Notes: generated by a model from the letters alone, not told the origin. Shown: positions 1 to 8,948, numbered from the stretch's first letter. The stretch: 64,000 bases of DNA from Pelagicoccus sp. SDUM812002 (GCF_031127835.1 NZ_JARXHX010000007.1:186001-250000), one strand, 5' to 3'. A program made the numbers and translations.

Positions 1-42
1 ATGGCAGACGCCGCGCAAAAGATAGCTAACCTCGTCGCTTAA
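1..42 (+). CDS. sucC: C-terminus of succinyl-CoA ligase beta subunit (partial, cut by window edge)
   Basis: The first 13 codons of the window read in frame to a TAA stop and encode [13 protein letters not shown], a typical alanine-rich helical end of a SucC protein. It sits 29 bases upstream of sucD in the usual sucC-sucD order. The beta subunit carries the ATP-grasp domain and nucleotide site of succinyl-CoA synthetase in the TCA cycle. The call rests mainly on position next to sucD, because only the tail is visible. Confidence 0.7.
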   Translation: MADAAQKIANLVA

Positions 43-71
43 CAACTGCCGACTTCAACACATTTAAAGAT

Positions 72-995
72 ATGTCCATTCTCATCACACCCGAGACTAA
101 GATCATCATCCAAGGCATCACCGGCGAGTTCGGCGCGCGCCACGCACGTCTTTCGCTCGATTACGGCACGCAGGTTGCAGGGGGAGTCACTCCCGGCAAG
201 GGCGGCCAAACCTTCGAGCATGCCGGCAAGAGCGTGCCCATCTACAACTCAGTGAAGGACGCCGTTGAAGCGACCGGTGCAACTGTATCCGTAATCTTCG
301 TACCGCCGCCTTTCGCGGCAGACGCCATCCTTGAGTGCGTCGACGCAGAAGTGGATTTAGCAGTTGCGATCACTGAAGGCATCCCGGTTCGCGACATGGT
401 TCGCGTTAAGCGAGCTATGGCTGGCAGCAAGACGCGCCTCGTAGGCCCGAATTGCCCAGGCCTCGTTAGCCCTGGCGAAGGCGAAGATTCCAAGGGCGGT
501 TGCCGTATTGGTATCGCGCCTGGCTATATTCACAAGAAGGGTCATGTAGGGGTTGTTTCGCGCTCAGGCACTTTGACTTACGAAGCCGTTTACCAGCTTA
601 CGGTAAAGGACATCGGCCAATCCACTTGCGTGGGTATCGGCGGTGACCCAGTCAACGGCACTTCTCACCTAGACGTCATCAAGCTCTTCAACGAAGACCC
701 AGATACGCACGGCATCATCTTGATCGGTGAAATCGGCGGAAATGCAGAAGTCGAAGCGGCTCGTTGGATCAAGGAGAACTGCACGAAGCCAGTTGCCGGT
801 TTCATCGCTGGTGCCACAGCTCCTCCTGGCCGCCGCATGGGCCATGCTGGCGCGATTGTCGGTGGGGCGGAAGATACTGCTGAAGCCAAAATCAAGGTCT
901 TCAAGGAGTGCGGTATCGAGGTCGCGGTTACGCCATCCGACATGGCTGACGCATTGCTTCGCTCTGCCAAGGCAAAGGGAGTAACGCTTAGCTAA
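72..995 (+). CDS. sucD: Succinyl-CoA ligase, alpha subunit
   Basis: SucD forms succinyl-CoA synthetase with SucC and interconverts succinyl-CoA and succinate with substrate-level phosphorylation in the TCA cycle. At 307 residues it is full length for a slightly long alpha subunit. Visible hallmarks are the N-terminal CoA-binding Rossmann segment ([14 protein letters not shown], residues about 12-25), [11 protein letters not shown] (about 124-134), the [10 protein letters not shown] segment (about 163-172), and the region GHAGAIVGG (about 258-266), which holds the phosphohistidine. The start at 72 puts the CoA-binding domain at its usual distance from the N-terminus, although no strong Shine-Dalgarno sequence precedes it. 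A strong hairpin terminator follows 25 bases after the stop, so the sucCD transcript probably ends there. Confidence 0.96.
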   Translation: MSILITPETKIIIQGITGEFGARHARLSLDYGTQVAGGVTPGKGGQTFEHAGKSVPIYNSVKDAVEATGATVSVIFVPPPFAADAILECVDAEVDLAVAITEGIPVRDMVRVKRAMAGSKTRLVGPNCPGLVSPGEGEDSKGGCRIGIAPGYIHKKGHVGVVSRSGTLTYEAVYQLTVKDIGQSTCVGIGGDPVNGTSHLDVIKLFNEDPDTHGIILIGEIGGNAEVEAARWIKENCTKPVAGFIAGATAPPGRRMGHAGAIVGGAEDTAEAKIKVFKECGIEVAVTPSDMADALLRSAKAKGVTLS

Positions 996-1020
996 GGCGA
1001 GTGCTTTAGAATGTATTTTG

Positions 1021-1050
1021 AAAAGGACGTCTCCTTTGGGGCGTCCTTTT
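1021..1050 (+). terminator. Rho-independent terminator after sucCD
   Basis: The arms AAAAGGACG (1021-1029) and CGTCCTTTT (1042-1050) pair perfectly over nine bases with a 12-base loop, and the right arm ends in a short T run. It lies just downstream of sucD and upstream of the DCC-protein gene. Confidence 0.75.
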
Positions 1051-1119
1051 CTGTACGGCTCTCGCTTGCCTCAACCCAACGAGTTGACTAGGGAAGCGAT
1101 ACTTGTAGAGAGGTTGCTT

Positions 1120-1518
1120 ATGCCACTGACAAAAAACGTAGTCTTCTTCGATGGGCTTTGCGGCTTTTGCAATAAGTCGGTGGACTTCTTGCTGAAGGTT
1201 GATGACCGGAAGGAGCTTCTCTTTTCACCGATCCAAGGGGAAGTGGCGAAGCAGATTTTGCCCGAAGAGCGTCGGAAAAATGTGGATACGATTACCTTTT
1301 TCGATGGGCAGGAGCTTTATTATCGTACGACGGCGTTGCTTAGGATTGCCAAGGTTCTTGGCGGAATATGGCTGGTCTTCTATCCGCTAGTGATCATTCC
1401 TGCGGATTGGCGGGATATTGCTTACGATTGGTTTGCCAAACGCCGCCACCGTTTTTTCGGCAAGCGGGAAAGCTGCCGTCTGCCCACGCCCGATGAGCGG
1501 GCCCGGTTTTTGGATTGA
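1120..1518 (+). CDS. DCC-family thiol-disulfide oxidoreductase-like protein (DUF393)
   Basis: A 132-residue protein whose N-terminus carries the DxxCxxC signature (D11, C14, C17 in FFDGLCGFC) that defines the DUF393/DCC family, thought to be thioredoxin-like. Later it has the family's RTTALLRI-type segment and a W-rich hydrophobic stretch. The open frame extends upstream to 1018, but that part covers the sucCD terminator. The ATG at 1120 has AGAGAGG eight to nine bases upstream and places the motif at the usual distance. It converges with ppc with 17 bases between the two stops. The physiological substrate of this family is unknown. Confidence 0.85.
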   Translation: MPLTKNVVFFDGLCGFCNKSVDFLLKVDDRKELLFSPIQGEVAKQILPEERRKNVDTITFFDGQELYYRTTALLRIAKVLGGIWLVFYPLVIIPADWRDIAYDWFAKRRHRFFGKRESCRLPTPDERARFLD

Positions 1519-1535
1519 GGATCCGCGCGGAGGGA

Positions 1536-4268
1536 CTATCCGGTCGTCCTGAGACCGGAGGCGATGGCGTTGATGCTTTGAAGAACGTAGCGGAGGTTTT
1601 CCTCGGATCCGGATTCGCGCCAGCTGGCGAGTAGCTCGATTTGCTGGGCGTGTAGGAGGTCTAGCCATTTGTCGCGGGCATGCAGCGTTTTGTAGAAGCG
1701 AGGGCGTCGCTTCTCGAGCGGACCGTTGAGGAGTTCGGCAAGGGCCTTACGGGTCGCAGCACGTTCGTCGTTGATGAGTTTGAGGAATCGATCGCGTATC
1801 GAGATATCAGGTACGAGGCTCGCATAGGACTCCATGACGGCTCGGTTAGCGCTTTCGACGCTGGTCTCGACATTGTAGAGCACGTAGCGGAGGAAGGGCC
1901 AGGTTTTGGCGCTTTTCTTGAGAGCTTCGAACAACTCTGGCTTTTCGCTTTTGAGCGCTGCTATCGAGCTGCCGACTCCGTACCAGCCGGGCATGTAGAA
2001 GCGGGATTGGTTCCAGCTGAAAACCCAAGGGATGGCTCGCAGGTCTTTTAGGCTGGGCTTTCCGCTTCGGCGGGATGGCCGCGAGCCGATACGGCTTTGC
2101 TCGAGCGCGTCAATAGGGGTCGCGGAGCGGTAAAAGGATAGGAAGTCCTCTTCTTGCAATAGCCCGCGGTAGGTCTTGGCACTGTATTCGGAAAGGAATG
2201 ACATCGCTTCGGTGAGTTCGGGTGTCGGCGTGTTTTGGCTTTCCGCGAGTTGGGAGCCGACCGATCCGGCGACGAGAAGCTCGAGGTTGCGGGCGGCGGT
2301 GAGGAAGTTTCCGTATTTTTGGGCAATGATTTCGCCCTGCTCGGTAACGCGTGATCCTGGGGCCAGTGAGCCTGCGGGAAGTGCTTCTAGGAAACGGTGC
2401 GTTGGGCCTGCACCGCGGCTGACTGTGCCACCGCGCCCGTGGAAGAAGCGGATCTTGACCCCGTGTTTTTCGCCGAGGGTGATGAGGCGTGACTGGGCGT
2501 TGAAGAGTCCCCACTGGCTGGCGATTATGCCGGAGTCTTTGTTTGAGTCCGAGTAACCTAGCATGGCTTCTTGGACAAGTGGTTGTTTGGGGTCTGGGGT
2601 AGGCACGCCGTAGTTGGCGAAGCCTTCGTCGAGCTGGCGCTGTTGCCAAGGGAGGCTGGCTTGGGTGACGGGGTGGGCGAGGAAGGCGTCCATGATGGCC
2701 TCGGAGTTTTCGAGGTCGTCGAGTGTTTCGAAAAGGGGCGAGATGGGGATGAGGCAGATGTTGCCCTTATCCGTCATGCGTGTGAGCCCGGCTTCGCGGC
2801 AGAGTGTGTAGAGGACGAGCAGGTCGGAAAGAGAGCGGGTCATGCTGATGATGGCCTGTCCGACGCCGGCGCGGCCGTAGTCCCGAACTTGGTTGGCGAC
2901 TTCTTTGAGGGCTCCGACAGCTTCGCGAACTTCGGGCTCCATATGCTCATGATCTTGAGCGAATGGGCGGGCTCGGGTGAGCTCTTCAGAGAGGAAGGCT
3001 ACGCGGTTCTCCTCGCTCCAATTGGCAAAATTCTCTCCGTCCTCGACTCCTGCGGCTATGAGAAGTTGGGACATGGCTCTGTCGTGGTAGCCGGAGTTTT
3101 GGCGAATATCCAAGGCTGCCATGTGGAAGCCGAACGTATCCAAGAATCGGATAATGGGACGCACGTAAAGGTTTGATAGTCGCTTGGCGCCCGCTTCGGT
3201 GAGGGAGCGCTTGAGGAGTTCGAGGTCCGCGATGACTTCACTCGGCTGCTTGTAGCCTTCCTTTCCCTTTTTGCCGCGAGGCAGGTTTTCGCGAACCAGT
3301 TCCGCGTAACGCTTCCATGGCTCTTCGATTTCCTCGGCGTCTTGGCACTTCGGGTCGAGCTGGCAGATCCGCTCCAGCAAGTACGGCGGCGGCGACTGGA
3401 AGAGCTGGGAAAGCGCCATGTCCTTGCTTAGTTGTTTAAGCTTTTTTGAGAGTGTGGCGAGGGCGGCGCTCCGCAGTTGGGCAAATGTTTCAGCGGTGAC
3501 GGCTGCGGTAACGAAGGGATGTCCGTCTCGGTCGCCGCCGACCCAGCTGCCGAGGTGGATACGAGGGTAGGCTTGTACGTCAGAGTCGTCCCATTCGATG
3601 CCAGCTCGCGACATGGCGGCCCGGAAGCGGGCGTCGGAGATTTCGATGGCTACGGGAAATTTTTGAGTAAGGTAATTGAGGACATTGTCGCGTTCGGAGG
3701 CGACGTCGGGCTTTTCGACGAGGATTTCGCCAGAGCGCCATATGAGCTCGATGATGGCCTTCATCCGGTCGCGGAATTCGCCGCGTTCGACGGGAGTGTA
3801 CATGTCGTTCTCCAACTCGACGAGAAGTTCGTAGAGCTTTCGGTGGGCGGCGAGCACGGAGGGGCGTTTGGCTTCCGTAGGGTGGCCGGTGAGGACGGGA
3901 TAGACGCTTGAGCGGCTGATGGTTTCGAGCAGTTCGCCTTTCGAGGGTGTTGTTTCAGCTATTCGCTTGAGCCAGTAGCCCCAAGAGCCGGTATCAGAGG
4001 CGGTTTGTCCTTCGGTTTCGCGTCGTCGTCCGGCTTGGTTAGCGGCGTTTTCTTCCACCAAATTCATGATCTGGAAAGCGATGGAGAGGACTTGGGCGGT
4101 TTTTTCCGGCGGGGCTTCGTTGGCCTGGGGATTTTCGCGGAAGAGCAGGGGCGAGAGTTCCGGTTCGCCGATTTCTTCCAGGACCTCGCGAGCGCAGGTC
4201 AAAAGGTGATCGATATCCCGGTCCACTTTTTCGAGGCCGGTATTAATTTGTTGTTCGAAGGATGGCAT
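1536..4268 (-). CDS. ppc: Phosphoenolpyruvate carboxylase
   Basis: PEP carboxylase adds bicarbonate to PEP to make oxaloacetate, refilling the TCA cycle. From the ATG at 4268 it has 910 residues, a normal length. Conserved sites are VLTGHPTEAKR (catalytic His near residue 129), GSWVGGDRDGHPF, the GYSDSNKDSGI loop, FFHGRGGTVSRGAGP, and a C-terminus ending LRTTG that matches the family's invariant (N/T)TG end. The frame remains open to 4379, but those 37 extra codons run through a hairpin terminator, so the later ATG is preferred. It is oriented against sucCD. No other anaplerotic gene is visible nearby. Confidence 0.96.
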   Translation of the reverse strand: MPSFEQQINTGLEKVDRDIDHLLTCAREVLEEIGEPELSPLLFRENPQANEAPPEKTAQVLSIAFQIMNLVEENAANQAGRRRETEGQTASDTGSWGYWLKRIAETTPSKGELLETISRSSVYPVLTGHPTEAKRPSVLAAHRKLYELLVELENDMYTPVERGEFRDRMKAIIELIWRSGEILVEKPDVASERDNVLNYLTQKFPVAIEISDARFRAAMSRAGIEWDDSDVQAYPRIHLGSWVGGDRDGHPFVTAAVTAETFAQLRSAALATLSKKLKQLSKDMALSQLFQSPPPYLLERICQLDPKCQDAEEIEEPWKRYAELVRENLPRGKKGKEGYKQPSEVIADLELLKRSLTEAGAKRLSNLYVRPIIRFLDTFGFHMAALDIRQNSGYHDRAMSQLLIAAGVEDGENFANWSEENRVAFLSEELTRARPFAQDHEHMEPEVREAVGALKEVANQVRDYGRAGVGQAIISMTRSLSDLLVLYTLCREAGLTRMTDKGNICLIPISPLFETLDDLENSEAIMDAFLAHPVTQASLPWQQRQLDEGFANYGVPTPDPKQPLVQEAMLGYSDSNKDSGIIASQWGLFNAQSRLITLGEKHGVKIRFFHGRGGTVSRGAGPTHRFLEALPAGSLAPGSRVTEQGEIIAQKYGNFLTAARNLELLVAGSVGSQLAESQNTPTPELTEAMSFLSEYSAKTYRGLLQEEDFLSFYRSATPIDALEQSRIGSRPSRRSGKPSLKDLRAIPWVFSWNQSRFYMPGWYGVGSSIAALKSEKPELFEALKKSAKTWPFLRYVLYNVETSVESANRAVMESYASLVPDISIRDRFLKLINDERAATRKALAELLNGPLEKRRPRFYKTLHARDKWLDLLHAQQIELLASWRESGSEENLRYVLQSINAIASGLRTTG

Positions 4269-4334
4269 GGCTTGGTGTGGCGCGATAGATTCTAGGAGGA
4301 GCGGTTTGGGGCAAGCGAAAGCGTTCGCACATGC

Positions 4335-4370
4335 AAAAGCCCCGCCAATTCTCACAACGACGGGGCTTTT
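4335..4370 (-). terminator. Terminator of the DoxX-like gene
   Basis: AAAAGCCCCG (4335-4344) and CGGGGCTTTT (4361-4370) form a perfect 10-bp stem with a 16-base loop, flanked by A and T tracts on both sides. It lies between the stop of the minus-strand gene at 4389 and the ppc start, so it most likely ends that gene's transcript. It also argues against the longer ppc reading frame. Confidence 0.75.
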
Positions 4371-4388
4371 TTTTGACAAAAGTGAGTT

Positions 4389-4757
4389 TTAGCTCAGCAG
4401 GGCCTTATATTTGCCCGCGTTTCCGATCATGGTAATGACGAGCAGAACCGCGAAGATAGCCGCGCCGGGGATGTTGGCCAGGTCGAGCGTAATATGGTAC
4501 ATCAGAGCGCAGAAGGCGAGTGGAGCTAGGATGACGGTGGCGAGGCCAACAGCTTTGTTGATCGCGAGTAGGATTCCGCAGAGGACATAGAGGATGCCGA
4601 GGGTTGGCCAAATGAAAGAGCCGGTGATTGCTTCCATGAAATCGGCGGCTTGACCGGTTGGTTCCGGCATCGGCATGAAGTTGAGGAATTTGTTGAGTCC
4701 GAAAACTACCAGCATGATTGCGAGGAGGTAGTGGGGAATGATAGTGAGTTTAGACAT
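4389..4757 (-). CDS. DoxX-like integral membrane protein
   Basis: A 122-residue, very hydrophobic protein with four predicted membrane helices (about 7-24, 47-66, 71-92, 98-115). The pattern of an N-terminal VFGLNKFLNF segment, a short polar loop and three further helices fits the DoxX/DUF417-like superfamily of four-helix inner-membrane proteins. The role of this family is poorly defined. It is single-gene, with its own terminator downstream, and is divergent from the metal ABC importer across a 201-base gap. The assignment is by topology and weak motif resemblance. Confidence 0.65.
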   Translation of the reverse strand: MSKLTIIPHYLLAIMLVVFGLNKFLNFMPMPEPTGQAADFMEAITGSFIWPTLGILYVLCGILLAINKAVGLATVILAPLAFCALMYHITLDLANIPGAAIFAVLLVITMIGNAGKYKALLS

Positions 4758-4872
4758 GGTTGTGGGTGTTTTTTTGGTACTGAAAAGAGTTGAGATCAGG
4801 AGCCTGTTTAGGATGGACGTTGGAGGGGTCTATTCGATTGGTCTTTAGTTGAGAGGGCTAGGAGTGTCGATA

Positions 4873-4898
4873 TTGACTTTGATTATTCAAAGTAGAAC
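4873..4898 (+). promoter_or_regulatory. Candidate promoter with 18-bp palindromic operator for the metal importer
   Basis: A perfect inverted repeat ACTTTGA-TTAT-TCAAAGT occupies 4876-4893. A -35-like TTGACT (4873-4878) overlaps its left half, and a weak -10-like TAGAAC follows at 4893-4898. The site lies 66 bases upstream of the ATP-binding subunit. Repressors of the DtxR/MntR family bind palindromes of this size over promoters. The fusion of such a domain to the permease downstream makes this a natural operator candidate. The link to a particular regulator is inferred. Confidence 0.5.
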
Positions 4899-4958
4899 TC
4901 ATTGAGCTTTCAAACTAAGCTTGCTTGCTGAGGTGCTTGGTTCTAATGGGAGTGTTCT

Positions 4959-5720
4959 ATGCAAGAGATTCCACTGGAAACGCATGATTTGACGGTCGCC
5001 TACGATAAGCGTCCGGTGCTCTACGGCGTGGATGTCCAAGTGCCGGAGGGGAAGCTCGTGGGGATCGTCGGGCCGAACGGCGCGGGCAAGTCGACCTTGA
5101 TTAAGGCGATCATGGGTATTGTTCCGGCGACTGGCGGATGGGTTAAGGTTTTTGGAGACTCCTTCGCCAAAGGGGCCAAGCGGGTGGGCTATGTGCCGCA
5201 GCGCGAGTCGGTTGACTGGGATTTTCCGGTCAATGTAATGGATGTGGTGCTGATGGGTCGCTACGGCAAGCTTGGCCTTATGGGCCGCGTGCGAAAGTCG
5301 GACCGTGAGATCGCTGAGGCATGCTTGGACAAAGTGGGGATGCTGCCCTATGCGAAACGTCAGATCTCCAATCTTTCTGGAGGGCAGCAGCAGCGGGTAT
5401 TCCTAGCTCGGGCCTTGGCTCAGGAAAGCGACCTTTACTTGATGGACGAGCCATTCGTAGGGGTGGATGCAGCGACGGAGGCGGCTATCATCGAGCTGTT
5501 GCGTGAGCTAAAAGACCGCGGCAAGACGATTTTGGTGGTGCACCATGACCTTCCGACCGCCCAGACCTATTTCGATATGCTGATGCTATTGAACATGCGC
5601 CTCGTTGCCTTTGGTCCAACGAAGGAGGTCTTCACTCAGGAGCTTTTGCAGAAGACGTATGGGGGGCGGTTGACGATATTGTCGGAGGTCGCGAATACGG
5701 TATTGAAGGAGTCGAAGTGA
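4959..5720 (+). CDS. Metal ABC importer, ATP-binding subunit (Mn/Zn/Fe type)
   Basis: This is the ATPase of a manganese/zinc/iron-type importer (ZnuC/MntB/TroB family), 253 residues. Visible motifs are Walker A GPNGAGKST (residues about 38-46), the ABC signature LSGGQQQR, Walker B LYLMDEPFVGVD and the switch histidine in VVHHDLPT. The YVPQRESVDWDFPVNVMDVV Q-loop segment is typical of this subfamily. It shares a GTGA overlap with the following permease, so translation is coupled. It is the first gene of the operon: no solute-binding protein precedes it, although such genes are usually adjacent. The metal cannot be read from the ATPase alone. Confidence 0.92.
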   Translation: MQEIPLETHDLTVAYDKRPVLYGVDVQVPEGKLVGIVGPNGAGKSTLIKAIMGIVPATGGWVKVFGDSFAKGAKRVGYVPQRESVDWDFPVNVMDVVLMGRYGKLGLMGRVRKSDREIAEACLDKVGMLPYAKRQISNLSGGQQQRVFLARALAQESDLYLMDEPFVGVDAATEAAIIELLRELKDRGKTILVVHHDLPTAQTYFDMLMLLNMRLVAFGPTKEVFTQELLQKTYGGRLTILSEVANTVLKESK

Positions 5721-7234
5721 AGTTGGGATTTGGATACGGAGTATCGCATCAGTTGACTCGGGTCAAAAGTCCGCGCTATTTGCTTGTGCTCTTATCTATC
5801 CTCTTCTTTTCCGCCACAGCGGAAGCGGCACGGATCAGCGACCTTGAGGAGACTAATGTTTGGGAGCAGATGTTTCGCTTTTTCAGCATGCGGGACGATG
5901 TTGTGCGTACGGCGCTGCTCGGGTCAGTCTTTCTTGGGGTGAGCTGTGGATTGCTGGGTAGTTTCATTGTGGTGCGAAAGTTGTCACTATTTGGCGATAC
6001 CTTGTCGCATGCAGTGCTTCCGGGTGTAGCGATCGGATATTTAGTTGCGGGTCAAAAGGATCCGTTTGCCATTTTCTTCGGTGCGACTCTAGCGGGGATT
6101 TTGGGTACGGTAATGGTCAACTTGATTAAGAAGACCACTCACATCAAAGAAGACAGTTCTTTGGGGATGGTGCTAGCGGGCTTCTATGGAGTGGGAATTG
6201 TCTTGATGAACCGAATACAAAAGCTTCCGACCGGAACGCAATCGGGGTTGGATAAGTTTCTATTTGGGCAGGCGGCCGCCTTATCCGCGACCGAGGTATG
6301 GATGATCGCGGGCGTTGCGGCCGCGTCAATCGTGTTAGTGTTACTCTTTTATCGCCAGTTTTTGGTAGGAAGCTTCGATATCGGATTTGCGAGATCGCTC
6401 GGCTTGCCGGCGGGATTGTTTCACTATCTCTTGATGATGCTTCTGGCGTTTACGGTGGTAGTATCGCTGCAGGCGGTAGGTGCCGTACTGGTCTCGGCGA
6501 TGTTGGTGATACCAGCTGCCTCGGCGTATTTGTTGACGGATCGCATGCACCGCATGCTCATTATCGCCAGCGGGTTTGGAATTTTCTCGGGAGTTCTGGG
6601 GGCTTTTTTCTCTTTTTTGGGTAATAGCTTGCCGACGGGACCGTTGATGGTGCTGGCGTCTAGCGCTGTCTTCACGCTTAGCTTCTTTTTCTCGCCAAAG
6701 CACGGGCTCGTCTCGCGCTGGAGAAAGCGTCGCAGTGGGCAAATTCGTATCGAGAATGAGAATACGCTCAAGGCTATTTATCAAGTACGAGAGAGTTACG
6801 GCTTTGCAGGCGAAGGTGTTAAGGTGAAGGACTTGGCGATCCGTATGAACGAGACTTCAGATGAAACGCTTCGTCGTCTACAGAAACTGCGCGCGGTTGG
6901 CGTCTGCGATCTTAAGGAAATCGAAGGAAAGCCCTTTGCCTTTCTGAATCCGGAGGGTTGGTTGAGGGCGTGTGCCGTAGTGCGAAATCATCGACTTTGG
7001 GAGCTTTATCTTACTAACCAGGCGGAGTATGAACCGGATCACGTGCATGATGACGCGGAGATCATAGAACACGTACTGGGAGAGGAAACGGTGAGGCGTT
7101 TGGAGCGTTTACTCGATTACCCTGTGGAGGATCCGCATGGAAAGCTAATTCCGAGTTTGGCCGACCTGCAACGTTCGCTTACGCAGGGTGGGCTAGACGA
7201 AAAGACCACGGGGTACAGGATGCCAAACCGGTAA
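5717..7234 (+). CDS. Metal ABC permease fused to a DtxR/MntR-type regulator domain
   Basis: A 505-residue fusion. After a signal-like hydrophobic N-terminus (about 20-38), residues about 55-325 form an ABC-3 permease with 8-9 membrane helices, including FGDTLSHAVLPGVAIGYL, a hallmark of the ZnuB/MntC/TroC family. From about 345 the protein becomes soluble. A winged-helix segment (KDLAIRMNETSDETLRRLQK) leads into a DtxR-like dimerisation and metal-binding region with RNHRLWELYL, HVHDDAEIIEHVL and DYPVEDPHGKLIP. The E/H/D residues are those that bind metal in MntR. The start is GTG, overlapping the ATPase stop. The fusion suggests that import is tied directly to metal sensing, either by gating the channel or by acting on DNA from the membrane. 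Which of these applies is unknown. Confidence 0.9.
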   Translation: MKLGFGYGVSHQLTRVKSPRYLLVLLSILFFSATAEAARISDLEETNVWEQMFRFFSMRDDVVRTALLGSVFLGVSCGLLGSFIVVRKLSLFGDTLSHAVLPGVAIGYLVAGQKDPFAIFFGATLAGILGTVMVNLIKKTTHIKEDSSLGMVLAGFYGVGIVLMNRIQKLPTGTQSGLDKFLFGQAAALSATEVWMIAGVAAASIVLVLLFYRQFLVGSFDIGFARSLGLPAGLFHYLLMMLLAFTVVVSLQAVGAVLVSAMLVIPAASAYLLTDRMHRMLIIASGFGIFSGVLGAFFSFLGNSLPTGPLMVLASSAVFTLSFFFSPKHGLVSRWRKRRSGQIRIENENTLKAIYQVRESYGFAGEGVKVKDLAIRMNETSDETLRRLQKLRAVGVCDLKEIEGKPFAFLNPEGWLRACAVVRNHRLWELYLTNQAEYEPDHVHDDAEIIEHVLGEETVRRLERLLDYPVEDPHGKLIPSLADLQRSLTQGGLDEKTTGYRMPNR

Positions 7235-7241
7235 GAGATAG

Positions 7242-8186
7242 ATGGATACAATGTCAACTTGGTCGCAATTGATTCCAGAGTTTTCCTTCCAACAGGTTTT
7301 CGTAGAGCCCTGGACAGAGTTCTTGGATCCGTTCATTTGGATATTTTTGATGGGGTTCTTTGTTACAGCTGCCTGCGGATTTCTCGGCACGTTCATCGTC
7401 TGGCGCCGCATGGCTCTAGTGGGAGATGCTATCAGTCATAGTGTTTTACCGGGTTTGGTGATCGCTTTTCTAGTGTCTCAGAGTCGCGACACTTTGCCAA
7501 TGTTTTTGGGTGCAGTCGGAGCAGGGATATTGACGACAGCCTTGATCGAGGTGATTCATCAGAAGTCGCGCATCAAGACGGATGCGGCCTTGGGAATCGT
7601 TTTCACGACGCTTTTCGCTATCGGGGTGGTGCTGGTATCGCTTTACGGAGAGAATGTGGATCTGGATACGGATTGCGTACTCTACGGAGAACTCGAGCAC
7701 GTAACCCTCGAGCCGTTGAGCTCGGTTTTGGGTTTATTTGCGGCTCCGGGTTCGGTTTTGCGGATGGGAATTGTAGCTCTGCTTGTAGTTGGATTAGTAG
7801 TACTGTTTTACCGACCATTGGTGGTAAGCTCCTTTGATCCAGGACTGGCTCGTTCCATCGGGATGAGTCCGGCGGTGATGCATCATGCCTTAATGTCACT
7901 TCTTGCTATCGTAGTGGTTAGCTCCTTCGAGGCGGTGGGCGCAGTTCTGGTCATCGCAATGCTTATCTTTCCGGGAACCACTGCATCTCTTCTATCCGAT
8001 CGATTGCCGGTGATCTTGGGGATAACGCTGGTAATCGCTTTGCTTGGTGCTCTTTTGGGCATGCACTTCGCCCTTTGGCTGGATATCTCTACTGCAGGAG
8101 CAATCAGCACGGTGATTTTCGGACTCTTCCTTTTGGCTTGGGTCTTCGCTCCGCGTCGTGGATTGATCTGGCGAGCGCTTCGATAA
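7242..8186 (+). CDS. Metal ABC importer, second permease subunit
   Basis: A 314-residue ABC-3 family permease, homologous to the membrane half of the preceding protein (VGDAISHSVLPGLVIAFL matches its FGDTLSHAVLPG segment). It lacks the regulator domain. It starts seven bases after the upstream stop and completes a TroBCD-like set with two different permeases that presumably form a heterodimer. The polar loop EIHQKSRIKTDAALGIVFT-like segment near residue 105-125 is typical. The gene converges with the methyltransferase at 8214 across 27 bases, with no clear terminator. Confidence 0.92.
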   Translation: MDTMSTWSQLIPEFSFQQVFVEPWTEFLDPFIWIFLMGFFVTAACGFLGTFIVWRRMALVGDAISHSVLPGLVIAFLVSQSRDTLPMFLGAVGAGILTTALIEVIHQKSRIKTDAALGIVFTTLFAIGVVLVSLYGENVDLDTDCVLYGELEHVTLEPLSSVLGLFAAPGSVLRMGIVALLVVGLVVLFYRPLVVSSFDPGLARSIGMSPAVMHHALMSLLAIVVVSSFEAVGAVLVIAMLIFPGTTASLLSDRLPVILGITLVIALLGALLGMHFALWLDISTAGAISTVIFGLFLLAWVFAPRRGLIWRALR

Positions 8187-8213
8187 AATAGTTTTCCGAT
8201 CTGGCAGCGGGCT

Positions 8214-8948
8214 CTACTGGATTGGCTTTTGGAAGGCGTAGAGGTAGCTTTGCCAGTTTGGGCCGGCAGCGGGATAGTCCCAGTCGCGGATGTGTGTAAG
8301 GCCAGCTTGCTGCTCGAGGTAAGAGATGATTGTTTTGCGTGGGATGGCATTCATATCGAAGTAGGCTTTGCCGATGCCGAACTTTTGCAGGAAGGCTTTG
8401 AGGGTGTAACTCAGACGTTTTCTAAAGGGACTGCCTCGTAGCAGATGACTCGGGAGCTGGAAGACGAAAACGCCTCCCGGATTCATCACGCGTGCGATCT
8501 CCAGGAAGTAGTGTTTCGAGTAGCGGGGGGCGATGTGTTGGAAGACGATGTCGGAATGGGCGAAGTCGATTGACTCAGTTTCTATACAGCTGAGGTTTTC
8601 ATCTGTATTGAGGATGAACTTACAATTATGACCTCGGTGGGAGTTAAGCTTAGCACCCTCGATCATTGAGGCGGAAATGTCTATGCCGATCGTTCTTTCG
8701 AAGCGTCGTGAGAGGGGAAAGGTGAGGCGACCGACACCGCAGCCGAAGTCGAGTGCCGTACCTCCTGTCATGTAAACGCCGATACGTTCGAGTCTTTCCT
8801 GTAATCCTCGTATGCAGTCTTCGCCGGATTGAAAGAATTCTTTCGGGTCCCACTTGCCGCCGCGTTTGGATTTGTCGGAGAGCACTGTCCAGAGTGGATC
8901 TTCGGCGGCGAGGCTTTCGAAGTTTTTCTGGAGGCGGGACAGGTTCAC
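8214..8948 (-). CDS. Class I SAM-dependent methyltransferase
   Basis: About 244 residues with a Rossmann methyltransferase core: ALDFGCGVGRLTFPL (motif I), IGIDISASMIEGA (motif II), then FAHSDIVFQHI and ARVMNPGGVFVFQLP. The substrate is unknown. The conserved N-terminal DPLWTVLSD...GGKWDPKEFF segment resembles small-molecule or sugar methyltransferases of the UbiE/Methyltransf_25 type. The frame stays open to 9143 but would run into the next gene. GTG at 8948 gives the usual distance to the conserved segment, and GTG at 9002 is the alternative. It lies just downstream of the tRNA/rRNA methyltransferase on the same strand. Confidence 0.75.
   Translation of the reverse strand: MNLSRLQKNFESLAAEDPLWTVLSDKSKRGGKWDPKEFFQSGEDCIRGLQERLERIGVYMTGGTALDFGCGVGRLTFPLSRRFERTIGIDISASMIEGAKLNSHRGHNCKFILNTDENLSCIETESIDFAHSDIVFQHIAPRYSKHYFLEIARVMNPGGVFVFQLPSHLLRGSPFRKRLSYTLKAFLQKFGIGKAYFDMNAIPRKTIISYLEQQAGLTHIRDWDYPAAGPNWQSYLYAFQKPIQ

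Noticed and set aside
2571-3176. 201-codon plus-strand open frame inside ppc
   Set aside because: Antisense to conserved PEP carboxylase sequence; no protein-like pattern.
4269-4379. N-terminal extension of PEP carboxylase
   Set aside because: The added codons run through a perfect hairpin terminator and are not protein-like; ATG 4268 gives the family length.
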